Shown in pieces: positions 11,727 to 24,800 of a stretch of DNA of 64,000 nt. Under the pieces are notes generated by a model. It ran no database searches and was not told where the DNA came from. It saw only the letters and a program-made list of their open reading frames with translations. Each line of letters begins with the position of its first letter. The first letter of the stretch is position 1. Made by a program: the position numbers and the translations under genes. The stretch is from Mactromeris polynyma (Eukaryota; Mollusca; Bivalvia; Venerida; Mactridae), in contig JASFXZ010000009.1 of the NCBI GenBank assembly GCA_032209605.1, forward strand, positions 12,325,553-12,389,552, given 5' to 3'.

Positions 11727-12030
11727 AACCACTCAATGGATTTTGACCAAACTTCACAGGAATGATCCTAAGATGGTCCTCTTTCGAAGTTATATAAATG
11801 ATTCTGGTTTGTTGCATAAGTAGGTCACGGAAGCTAAAAATATACTTTAAAAGTGTAAGCTATAAAAAAAATCTTCTTGCCAAACACCATATCGAGGGCT
11901 CAACGCAACACTGTCGTAACTCATATGTATTTATGTAGGAGTTACGACTGTGTTGCATGGAGCCCTCGATATAGTCTAGAGCTTTGATATTTGGTTTGTA
12001 GCATTGTCTAGTGGTCCCCTCGAGAATATT
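11727..12030. repeat. Dispersed repeat family Y, copy 2, interrupted by a fold-back
   Basis: Tandem partner of the 11420-11640 copy. Relative to copy 1 it is split near its 3' third by an 84-bp inverted repeat (11889-11972), with family Y sequence resuming at 'ctagagctttgatattt'. Confidence 0.7.
11889..11972. repeat. Fold-back element, 34-bp arms
   Basis: The left arm starts atatcgagggctc and the right arm ends gagccctcgatat. The arms are 34 bp with about four mismatches around a 16-bp AT-rich loop. It looks like a small fold-back insertion inside family Y copy 2. Confidence 0.85.
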
Positions 12031-12599
12031 CTGTTAGAAAAATGCGATTACTGAAGATGATGATGATGAATATGTTCAATGAAGCCATGATAAATGTCAA
12101 AATATCTTTCTAACTATGTGTAATAGTATTTGGTAATCCAGAGTTGTCTACCTTATCACATTTTAGAAGCTGTGCATGCATTATCACAGGGTCAGTTATT
12201 AGTACCCACACTCTTAGAATAAAGTCGTACAATAAATCATAGTTAGTACACTTCTGTAGTTCTTATTATTATCTCCACATCAAAGAGACATAGTTACATA
12301 ACACAAGTATAGTAGACTAAAGGGATGAGATATATCAAACATGAAGGGGTTTAGTTGGAAATGAAATATTCGATTCAGTGATGATCTATAATTGCAACCG
12401 CATGCCATTTAAACTAGGCTAATTGCTTCACAACTGGCGCAAAGTACCCTTCTTCTTCTTCTTCCCATTAAACCATACTGAAGAAAACCTGTAGGTAAGG
12501 TTGTGGTTATCTAACTGTATGTACGTGCTTCCATGGACTTTTACACGTTTAAAAACATGGAATCTCAAGTATTCTTCACGCGCTGTCCAGTGTGAGACG

Positions 12600-12740
12600 A
12601 TAAGAATAAGTACATATACCTTATCGTGACCCAAATTAGCCAATCAAAACTCTGGTTTTCCAACAACTCGATAAATCAAGAAGCATTCCGATTGACTCAA
12701 AATGGCGTCTACAATGTCAGAGAGCGACAGGATGAGTTGA
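12600..12740 (+). promoter_or_regulatory. Candidate promoter of the ANKRD gene with an upstream ORF
   Basis: A good CCAAT box (agccaatca, CCAAT at 12640-12644) lies about 55 bp before a tcaaaATGGCGtc start-site-like element. A short upstream ORF (12702-12740, 12 codons plus stop) precedes the proposed start codon. The layout fits a TATA-less housekeeping promoter, but transcription is not shown by the sequence. Confidence 0.35.
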
Positions 12741-12800
12741 TTTCACTTGTTATTTATCTGGCAGCTAGAATAAAACGGACATTTGTGATTGATACAACTA

Positions 12801-12854
12801 ATGCAATTCAGAATGAGACTAGGCACTTTAGTTTTGCAACAATTAGAAGACGAG
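12801..12854 (+). CDS. ANKRD28: ANKRD exon 1 (provisional start exon)
   Basis: ATG at 12801, with a better-placed ATG at 12813, opens a frame ending [12 protein letters not shown] at a strong donor (gag|gtaagt) in phase 0, as exon 2 requires. The ending resembles the vertebrate start MAVLKLTDQ before PPLVQA. The frame is closed upstream by a TGA at 12789-12791, so the start must lie here if the exon is real. The next intron is 3.3 kb. An RNA read could easily move this. Confidence 0.35.
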
Positions 12855-15800
12855 GTAAGTCGCTGTGGCCGCTAAATCGCTTGTATGAACACGCGCAACC
12901 ACTTGTTGAGATAGGGCCTCGAATGACGCGTGATTGTCATTTATTCGCATGCTTAGAACTTAATGCCTTCTTTGTAATGACAGCCTCTGATATCAATACA
13001 TCATAAATATGTAACAAACATTTGGAGTCACGTTGATTACTTTTTTCTTCGTTAGACTAAAAATAAGGAAGTGACCCACTCGGAAATTCACTGAAACAAG
13101 ACTTTCAAAAGTTTGTGTAAATTCGCCTTGTGTGACTGAATTTCACCTTCCAAGCTTTATTAATGACATGAAACAAAAAAGAAGCTATTATTGGAATTGC
13201 TGTCAGTGCAAATACAATTTCTTCCCATTGGTTGGTAAATCTATTGACAATAAACTAAGAAAGGTAGTGGGCTAAAGCACTCACCTATATCCGTAGCAAG
13301 TCCCTGGAGCAATGGCCACTACCAGTGATCTATGAGAATTGCTGAATGTATGTGAAGAGCTTGGTTGTCTCTGCGATAGTTTTCTACGTGTTGTATATAG
13401 CACAGACAGAACGAGAACTGAGAGCTGGTTATCACGCATGAGCATAATCGCTATCTTCCAGACTCTTTCCGGTACCGTTCCGGGATTACCACAGGGCTCG
13501 GCCACTATGATTACAGAATGGTGATGCTCGACTTGATTCTAGGAGTCCTCTAACTGATACCCGCAATGGTTGACAATCCACGCAGTATAAACCATTATCA
13601 TCTATGGGAGTTTCAGCATGTTCATTCACGCAAAAATCTGCAAATTTCATGCAGAAATAATGAAATGCATGCCGATTTTTTAGCATGAGCCGGTACAAGT
13701 ATGCACGCGATCGGTACCGCATATTCCATAAGCGCCGCGAATAAACATCGGTACCGTACACAAAGTGACAGCATTTATCAATAATTTGGGGGAGATAATT
13801 ATCTTTTAAATACATGTATATGTAGCTGTAGATAAATCATAAATGCGCATGCATATTTGAGGAAGACAAAAATAAAAGTAACAGGCGCATTCAGAAATTA
13901 GAACTGATCTTACGAAGCATCAATTCCAAAACAAATTGACAGGTATAATCATTTGTCAGCTAAATTGCACCGAATGTTTACAAATCAAACCAATACCTAT
14001 TGATTCTCGGAGAGTGTCTTTCTCAATAACGTATGTAGTATTACTACACAGCACATGGTGCGAATTATTCTGTCGCGAAGTAGTCCGTGTAACAAATAAG
14101 TAATATTTTACGTTCGAAATATCATATATTTATTCAAAATACATATATGTAAAATTTTCAATTTATGTAAACAAAACCCGAAATATCGTACGAAAACATT
14201 TGAGTACGATATCTCAGACAATTTCACTTTCGTTTTAACAACAATGCCGAGCATGATTCTACCGAGAGACGAAGTTACATCACCTCAAAACGGCTAGATG
14301 CCATCAAAAAAGGCACTGAAATAATTTCAAACGCTTAAATATCTGATTTGTAAACACTTTTGATCTGTTAATAATTGTTTTTATGTTTGCATAATTATTA
14401 CTTTCTAGTTACTTATTTGGTAGGGTTTTATGAATGTGTTAAATAACTCCTGTATGGAAGATGTGTTCAAATATTGGAATCTTCGGTATTGACTGCTGAC
14501 GATTTTGGTCATTATTAATTTCCGGGCCAGTAATATTCTGTCTGGGCCAGTAATACCTCTAAGTTTACCAGTCCTCCGGTCCAGTAATATTTCCGTGTCT
14601 TTTGCATAGACTGAGGTGGTATATAATGAAAAACCAGAAATAAATGCTGTTTGATGTGTACCCACAGTTTTTGTTATTGTACCCACATTTTTTAGTTGGG
14701 GTGGGTACAGATACCCCATATATCACTGAACATGCTGAGTTTCAGCAACATTAAACCAACCTACCCTGATTAATGAATAATAGTCCCTAAAAAAAAAATC
14801 TTAACCAATTTATGTGTCTCATGAATGTAGTCCAAACAATAAGACAACCATGCTAGATCCTTCACGTTTACCTTCATTTTTCAATATTTTTTTTTATCTT
14901 TCAAACTTTACCTTCATTGTCAAGCATGGAGTCTAAAAGCGTCTCATCAAAAACTGTTCGAAACTGTGTGATTCAAAATTCAATATAAGCGAAGGAGCTT
15001 AAAAAACTAACACACATCGTAGAAAAAGATGTATACTGAACTTGTATGTTGTTTTGCAATATAGCTTGTCTGCAAAAACTACAATTTCCTCTTCAAGAAC
15101 TAAAAAAGGCTTAACACTACGATGTAAACTAATGTGCACAAAAACTAGCATAGTAATCAGACATTTTGGTTACCACCGGTGTTCAGTGTGAACATGTATT
15201 CAGTGCCACGAGTATACGTCATCACACCTAAGTGTGTTTTACAAACAGCTTTTTGGTCACTTTCGACGGACATACCGAAGTATTTCCACACGTTTGACTT
15301 GAACTTGGCAGGGGATTCTTGTATGCAGATGAAATGACGCTACATGCAAAGTCAACAAAATTTAGGCATTGGTTTTGAATTTGAAAACAAACAAACTTAT
15401 TTTGTGCGTCAAATGATTATCTATGTTATTTAATAAATATTCAAATTAATTTTAGTATTTATTGGATCGTAAAATATTAGCTATTTCCTGATTCCTTTGC
15501 TTCGAAACTATGCTTCGTCTAACTATACATTTGTCACATTACCTACTTTCGGTTTTGTTGTCAATACATACCAATGTGTTTAATGTTTCTAGAATTATCT
15601 ATCGATGAAAATGAAATGGTAAACATGAATTATTTTGTCATAAAGTATTAACATGTTTAGATAATATGATTCACGAATCGGCGATCTTATAGTGGACGAA
15701 TCTGGTACTCGGATTGCTGGCCTTGAACCGCGAGTGCTCAGGTATTCGGATACTCGTTACAGCCCTACATTATATAGAGATGTTTATTCAACTACCCATT

Positions 15801-18800
15801 GGATTTAAACTCAATTTGCATGATCAAGGCGAGTGTTTTATTCATGGTTTTTGTTGCAACTGTACCGTAATTGATTATTTATTAATGTGTAATAAGTTTT
15901 ATTGGTGAAATATTTGATTTTATATGCATAAAATCGTCCCGACCAAATTTCAATTGGCCCCTATATGAAAAGTGCTATGGGAAAATGACGATATCCCATA
16001 TGACTTCGCATTTGACAGAAAACGTAAAATGTAAAATATCATCTAAAATGAAGGTAAAACGTGAATAATACAGGTGCATCACCTAAAGTTTGCTATTCTT
16101 GTCATAATGCTGAAAATATTTATATGCTGTCATACTTGGTACATTTGACTAGTAGAAATTGAATTTATGTATACATGTTTTTCAGCCTCCATTGGTTCAG
16201 GCATGTTTCCATGGCGATCCTGATGAAGTGAGAGCACTTCTGTATAAGAAAGAAGATGTGAATTACCAGGTATGATGAAACAAAAATTGGTGTCTTTTAA
16301 TTGATATACTTTTAAAACATCTTATATTGGTGACATTGTCCCTACTCTCTGTGTTCAATTGTCTTGTTATTTTGGCTATATAAATATTTTTCAGTACACT
16401 TTCAAGGATCTATTGTTTAAAATTTGGTGTTTGTGAAAGTGAAACAAGTTATAACTTATACTTATTACTGACGAGGACAGCTTCCTGGGTTATTAACCAG
16501 TCTTTGCACCTAATTCAAAGCCTGCATAGCAGGTCTAGACTCATGACCTGTAGATCAGGCGCTCAACTTGACCACTATGCCTGACTAATAAATGATGCAT
16601 TCAGATTTAATTCTTATGTAAGCTCTATATTATTTGTGTTACAGGATTGTGAAAAAAGGAGCCCCTTACACTCGGCTGCTTACTGTGGTGAAGCTGAGAT
16701 AGCCGACTTACTCATATTAAATGGAGCTAGAGTCAATACTAAAGATAATAAGTGGTTGACTCCTCTGCATAGAGCTTGCTGTTCAAAGAGTGAGGTATGA
16801 CATTTATATTCATATCTGTGATCTCACAGTAACAGGAACCATTCCACAACCTTAAGAACATAAAATTTTAATAGCTTGCTGAGAAACAACACTCAGTAGA
16901 TGGTTTAAAGGGTATATATAGAAAAAACTAAAATTAAGTCAACATTTTGAACTTCTTACACATGTATATGTTATTAATATGTATCTTATATTCCATTGAA
17001 GTTGATGGTTCATGGATACAACACTATGTCAGATGTTATCATATGCTTGTATTTCACTCATTCAACTGATACTAATTGCATATTATTCATTTATTGGTCA
17101 ATATAAAATATGTGATACATTCTAATTGTTGAATATCTTGTAATAATACACTAATTGTATTCTGATATCCACTTGACAAGCTATCATCAGAAATATTCCA
17201 GATGTACAGTATGCTTGGAATAATTATGTCTGCACATTTTTTAAAAGAATATTATGTTCTTCAGGAGACTGTTAAAACGTTACTCAAACATCAAGCTGAT
17301 GTAAATGCTCGAGACAAGAACTGGCAGACACCTTTACACGTAGGGGCCGCTAACAATGCTGTACGATGTGCTGAAGCATTAATTCCTCACTTAACCAATG
17401 TGAACGTGTCTGATCGTGGTGGTAGGACAAGCCTGCATCATGCAGCATTCAATGGACATAAAGAGGTATACATTACACAGTCGAGTTTATAAATAATCGT
17501 TTGAAATCTAACATTCTATTTTGGTCAGAAAATTAGGGAATATGATTCAATCAAGTTCCCTGAATTTATATCCGTTTATTCAGGTTTCTCACTCTGATTT
17601 TGAAAACAGGAACCATGAGAAATGTTTTTGAAAAAGTAGTTTTTTCAGTGTAATTTCAACATGAATCGGTAAAACATAGGCATGCATTGTCTGTATAGAA
17701 ATAGGAGTTCAAGAATCCAGATTCAAGGCTCTCAAGAAACATGGTTTAATTTCAAGCTGATTTATTGCAAAAATGTTAAGTAGTGGATATTACTCCCATA
17801 TTTAATCTTTTCCCATATCCCTGATTGTTACACATTTAGATGTCAGACTTACCATGTAACACTTTGCACCATTCAGGTAAGTATATCATAATATTCTGTT
17901 TGATTTATGTAATGATTTGTACCTCATATATCTGCAATCTAATTCTATGTGCTGTATTTTGATGTCTGTTTGACCTACTTCAGTTTTGTCCATAATTCAA
18001 GCTTATAGTCACAGGGTAAGATAGTAATTCTAATTTTGTGTATAAATTCAGATGATTAAACTATTACTGGACCAAGGTGCAACTATCAACGCATTTGACA
18101 AGAAAGATCGTCGAGCTATACACTGGGCAGCGTATATGGGGCATGTTGAAATTGTGAAAGCCCTAGTCGATCATGGTGCTGAACTCAACTGTCAGGATAA
18201 ACAGGTTTTTATATATGTTTATATCTTGTTGCTGATATAATTTGTGGAATGATAACTTAAAACTGATATGCTGTTACGATAATGATCAACATTTTTATCA
18301 TTTTGTATGTTGGAATTATTTTTGGTGATGAATACTTTTCAATTTAAACTGTAATGCATGCGATTATATCTTCAATATTGTGTAAAATCTGGTCTGGAAT
18401 GATAAATTTTGTGAACTAATAACCTGGTTACCATGTAGGTATTGATTTTGTTTAGTTGTTTCAGATACCAGTGAATTTTTTGTTCAATTTTACTGCTGTT
18501 TCCCCTAGCAAAAATCCTCCATTTTCCCCTTACCATCCTGAAAACAGCGAAAAAAGTAATATTACATTCAGCAAAAGCAGGAAATGAAAACATTTATAAG
18601 TATATAATCATGCTCTTATTTCCCTAAATTTGGGACTTATTGCACATATTTTCCCAATTGAAAAGGCACAGGCAGTTAAATTATTTGGATAGTGGATACT
18701 TTCGCATGTCAAAAAGTTTGCAAATCTAAGATTTCAGATATTTTGTTGACTGAAATGTTTGCAAATCACTGAAAAATGATAACTTATATGTTTATTAGAT

Positions 18801-21800
18801 AGTATTGAGACAGTTACTTCTGTGAATAAGGAAAATTTGTGCTGGTGCATATTTTCACAATTTTCATGAGTTTGCAACATTTGCAAACATTTCCATGTAG
18901 CAAAAATAACCACTTATACATTATGTCTTTGGTATTATATATAATTCTCTGTCTTTAAATGCAACCTATGTGCTTAATATCAATTGCCTGTTTTCAGATG
19001 TACACCCCGTTACATGCCGCAGCCTCTAGTGGTCAGGTTAGCGTGGTGAAATTATTGCTAGAACTTGGTGTGGAGGTAGATTCTGTGAATTGCTATGGTA
19101 ACACAGCTCTACATGTGGCTTGTCATAATGGTCAGGATGTTGTTGTACAAGAATTGTTGAGTTATGGCGCTCAGATCAATGCTGTAAACAATATGGGCCT
19201 GGTACGTGTAAATATTCTTATGTACCATAGTAGTCAATAAATTTAATCAATTTAGGTAGGTTTCTTTCAAAATATGCTATGTGGTAATTTTGAGAAAACA
19301 GCATGTTAATTTTGTTTTGGTCTATTTGATTTGAGATGTTTGTGTGATTATGAGATATGAGAGTAATTCTTGTGTTGTAGTGCCACACTCCACACTCAGA
19401 CTTAATAAATATTTTCAGATTTCATTTTACATATCTCTTAGAACATTGGTCATAAAGAATACTCAGCACTCATTTAACATTTTTTGTGCATATCCCAACT
19501 TCAAATTTCCACTATTGGACTAATAAGAGTAAATTTTGTGATTTGAGTGCTGAGTGTAAGTATCCATTATAATCCCCGGTCCCTGGTGTCTTATGATTCA
19601 GTGTGGTTGTGACTAAGCTTGGTTTGAACTCACAACCTGCTGGGTCATATACTACACTATGGCATCCCCTTTTAACTTCCCCTCTTTATTGGTGTTTGTG
19701 TTAATTGATTATGTAATAATTGCTTATTCTTGCAGAAATCAAACTTAATATTTACTTGAAAGGAGAACAAAAGTATAATAAATTCTCACATGCAGAATTT
19801 CAGGAAGTGTTCAATTCACAGGTTCATTTTGAAGTATTGTTTTGTTTGCTGCATTGATTTAAAAATACTGAAAATGTCTTACCTTGAATAGTTTTATTTT
19901 ACAGACACCTCTACACTATGCTGCAGCATCAACGCATGGTGGTATATGTCTGGAAATACTTGTCTCTGAGGGAGCATCAACCAAATTACAGGTACTTATT
20001 ATACATGCTACACTGATTTATTTTGTTAATGCGGCAATTTCGTCAGGACTTCCACTAGGTGCTGAATCTCGAGGGTCATTTTGATATATTTTAACCGGAT
20101 TTTACCATTTTATTGACAAAAGATCTATATGTTAGAGAAAATTGACCTTTCATCCAGCAAGGGTCAACATGTGGCTTTTTGAAAATTGCAGAGGTCAAAG
20201 AGTCAACTCCAGGGTCAAATGGAACCCCTGTTCATACTTAAGACAAATATGTTGAAAATGTTTTCTGACTACGATTACGACATTTTTTTTCCAAGTGAGT
20301 GTGTGATGATTGGTTTTTGATATGTTGTCTGTTGGATTAAGATGTTTCCATGGGGAAACTGGTACTACTTATACTATCAGATATTTCTCCTGTAGGATTG
20401 TAGGATTTGAACCCTGATTACATACTTGTTTCCATGTTTGGTTCTTTCGGTTTATGTTTTAAATTCATATCTTGTCAGAACACTAGGATTTTGAAAAAAA
20501 TGTACTTTATAGTTTTACCCCTGTCTGTCCGGTCGAACTATTGGTATCCATTCAATAACTATTGAGCACGAAAGCATAGGAAAATAAAATACTGGTCAAG
20601 TTTGATTTCGTTTACAATATACCTAGTTTTGGAGGCATTATGGCCCTTTTCTGATATTAAAGCCTATTGTGGGGGCATCCGTGTCCTATGGACCGTCTAG
20701 TTTATTACAAATTTTTAAAAACTTACTCACTACAGTCTTTGATAATAAATTATCTTTGTAAATTGAGATTGGAATGATTTTGCCCAATCGTCATAAACTA
20801 TGATTTTTACTACACATACAAAACATTATATAATGGAATCATTCCTTGCATTCTTAGTTGCTGATGTTTTTTGGTATTTAATGACATTTTTATTAGCAGG
20901 AAAATTCTTCTCAGAATGGGAACGTTAGAGAAAATAATCCAGGAAGTATGTTTAAGGAAGCCAAGAGTTATTCCCCCTTATTTTATATGAATCTTGCATA
21001 CACCAATATCCAAGAACCAATTACCATCATGTTGATTTTTGCATGTAAATGATATACTGACATCCCTTACTACAGATAGAAATACCCACTATCAATTTTA
21101 CTGTTGAATAGTTCTCTGTGTATATAACATTGGATGATGATTCATGACTTCATACAACTTGCTTTTTTCTTAAAATCAACTTTCGTGTATTGTGTATTTC
21201 CTCTACTCAACACTCATCAAATTATTTTTTCTATACCTTTTCCAACAAAATTCTCATGCTGATTTTAGCTTGCCTGTATTTAACTCACTATTTTTATAAA
21301 AAAATACTGCTGATTTTCCTGGGAAGTAATTAAAAAACACTTATTTGTATTGCTGTGTGTTTCTGTCTTTGTTGATTTTTGATGAAAAAACATATTTTTA
21401 TCAGCAGAAAACAAAGATGATGTTTGTTACATATTTACAAATGTTGTTGTTTACACATATTGTGTTGTTTTCTCTATTTGCCTTTCATTTGTGTGTGCTC
21501 AACATGTTACCGTACTCATCTCTTGTACATGCTACCATGTACCAAACATGACCTAATAAATGCACCTATTTTATTCTACTACATATATACATGTAATACA
21601 TCAATTACTCTGTCGAAATCAATAGTATCAATTCAATGTAAAAGTCATCAGACATCTGTAAGAAGTATTTTAGGAGACAAAATTTATGCTAAATGTCAAA
21701 TGTATATACATGTATATGTTAAGTTCCAGAATTGTAGTTGCTTATGATAGTGCAGATTTCACGGCCATTTAGTGCAGGATGCTTCACAAAATTTGCCCTA

Positions 21801-24800
21801 AAAACTTTTAAAGAATTGTTCACTTCCAATGTTAGACTGTCTGCTTCATTGTTGTGAAGAAAACACTGTGTATACATTTGATTACGCTTGTCATGTAATG
21901 TACTGGTGTGCTTAAAGGGATGACTATGGTATTTATAAATTTCTTTACCTATTAGCTACATTTTTGCTGTTACCATGACAACAATTATCTTAACGCATGT
22001 GTATGATTTCTAGACAGTAGATGGCTGGTCCGCGGTCCATGTCGCAGCCCGGCATGGTTGGGCAACAAGAACTCAGACCCTTGTCCAGGACGGTGGTACG
22101 AGCCTAATCATCAATAAACATTTTATTATTGTTCTAACTATAGTAACAAATGTTATTTATAGTAACTGCTTCTTGCTATGAAACATTTCTTTTGGAATGT
22201 TTTCATTTTGTTTAATTCTGTTTTCTTAACTAGAACAAATAGAGATCCCGGTATACCAGAAGCCTCGTGAAATCATTTCTAAACTGTTCTCACATTGCAT
22301 AGTGATATGTGTATTAATGGTTGTTCTACATTGACCATTTTTGTGAATTATGTAAACTTTTAATGAAATAAATAAAACTATTTCCTGCGTAATGAAGAAA
22401 GGTTCTTTGTATTGGATCTAATTTGTTCTTGCTTGAGAAATTCAAACTAATTTTTCATTTTTAATTCCTTTTTCACTGTACTGTAGCATGAACATTGCAT
22501 TTATTCTAGTTCTACCTAATGATGATATTATGTTGTTTTGTATAGCATTCAGTTTATGATCTGCATCTTGGTTCCTTCTCCAATCTATCTCTTTGTAGTC
22601 TTAACACGCCTTACAATGATTTCACATCATTGACTTGAATTTCCTCTACTGGTACTTTGCACCAAACACCCAAATAGCTGCTTTATTAGATGTCCGTGTA
22701 AGGAAAGGTTATCCCATATCTTGTGACAAGTTGGTCTCTGCTGTTCCCACATGTATTTGAGTGCTTTACCTTGAGTTGTTATTTATTTAACCACGAAGTG
22801 ATATAGTTCCATGTATGATTAGTCAGTGCTGTAGTTTTCTGCATCATTATATTCAGGACTCCCATATGCAATATCACATGCTAAACAAGATTTCCTGTCA
22901 AAACTGTGTTTGGTCGCTATAACCTAGCTTTCACTGCATGAATGGCAGTCTTTGGATCTAATGCCTGAAACTATTGTGGGCTCTCTATTGCCAAATGGTA
23001 GAGATAATTTGGGGTTCTCATCACCGTTGGAATCTGTGGCCAAACTGTCGAGGTCACAGGGATTGATTCACCATGACCGAAGGTTTAAGAGCGATGAGGA
23101 TTTTGTATTGTTGAGGTCACCAGGGGATTCTCCACGACAGAACTGTTGAGATTGCCCACTTATAAGTGCTTTCCCATTAATGTTGCGATTTCCAGACTCA
23201 ATAATATTAGATTTTTTCTTGTGAGGAAACCATTTACATTTTTAAGCTGGCTAGTGGAATGTTGATAGCGTACCCAGTGTTCCTGCAAATGTCTGGGACA
23301 TGGGGAGTCTCTCTACACGACTGGAAAGTTGTCTTTGGCAATAATTGTGTCACTTTGAATTAATATTGAACACAAATGGATCTTCTTCTCACTAAAACAA
23401 TGAAATTGCTTACACACAATCTGTGTTGTTGTCATGTCTAAAGTTTCCTTGCCTTTTTTTGTTTTTGTGAAATGTTACATCTATATTTGCTATTTTATAT
23501 CGACACATGGCATATTGTGCTGGCAGTTTTTCCCCTTGTCTCGTAATATTTGCCTGTGTTTATTGTCACTTTTCTTTCTCTGTTTATCCCAATTAATTTG
23601 TTTACTTTCAATAGTGTCCCTGCTGTTACTCAATCTTCAGTATTTTCATCTTCAAGTCTCAAGTCTGGAGGATCATTTAAGGTTATCTGCCTTCACACAT
23701 AGACTTCCAGTGTGCACCATCTTCATTATCATTCACATAATAATTATGTATTCGCTTCATCTAGCTTTTTATTTGTACGTACTCGGGCTGAATATTACAG
23801 GCCTTTTTCTGTTCATTTTGGGAAAAAGACTCTAAGATTAATTGGGAAAATTTGTGTCGTAAAATTTGCCAATTTGGGAAAACATCAATCTCTTACTCCA
23901 CTCACACGCTTCAACTCTAATGTTAGGAATTTTCATAGTTAAAAGAATAGACTTTTCATATCTAAATTTTATATAAACAAGCATTCTAATCTACATTTCT
24001 TTTATCAACTGTCAAAAAGACACTCAAAATGTCCACAATCATTTATGACACAAGGGACAATAATGGCCTGAGTTATTCAAAGAGCTTCAAGATAAACCAG
24101 GTAGCTCCAGTAGACAATATTTCATAGGTGCTTCTGATTGGGAATTTTTTCTGTTTGGGGGAAAAAACATATATTTGGCTTTGTGAATGGGTCAGATCGT
24201 CTGAACTGTGGGAACTATAGAGAAAGACCTGTATTGCTATGTCACTCAATTTCTTCTACAGTTTCTCCTCTTAGAGTTATTCCTTTAGATCGCATATTTT
24301 GGTGATGTTTAGATAAAATGTTGAACTGGTAACCCAAACAGTTTCATGATTTCAACTTAGCCGATGCTTCATGTCCCTGTGTCCTTGTTTCATCTGTTTA
24401 ATTGCATTGCCATGGACACCAGATACCTGAAAGGAAAGATCATGAAATATGACTGTGGTGGAATTAGTGCAGATACAACAAGCTAAGATTAATCTACTGT
24501 AAACAAAACTTTCATTGTGTGACTTGTTTTTGTTTTTATAGTGTGATGACGGCCGAACCCCATTACACATGACCGCCTTGCATGGACGATTTACACGTGC
24601 CCAAACGTTAATTGAGCATGGTGAGATTACTAACAAGTATTAACTTGAGAATGTGCTTATATCTCGTTTGCATGGAAACAGTTACAATCTGAATAAGTCT
24701 GAATTACTGATTTTTGTATCTCTTGAATGTAATGAATTTTTTTTTCAATGCATATGATTCATTAACAATTTTTCTGTCAGTTTTATGGCTAATGAGTGAA

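Noticed and set aside
13281..13815. Minus-strand frames of 74 and 109 codons, one reaching a gtgagt donor
   Set aside because: No recognisable domain, frames do not join simply, and the region lies inside the proposed intron 1. Kept only as a remark there.
15714..15908. Plus-strand ORF just upstream of ANKRD exon 2, considered as a start exon
   Set aside because: It begins at TTG, and no ATG-led frame reaches a phase-0 donor there.
21345..21747. Plus-strand ORFs of 68 and 107 codons
   Set aside because: AT-rich, overlapping each other in different frames, inside intron 7, with no family resemblance.
23434..23835. 133-codon hydrophobic plus-strand ORF
   Set aside because: Low-complexity, lies within the 8a-8b intron, no splice context and no recognisable domain.
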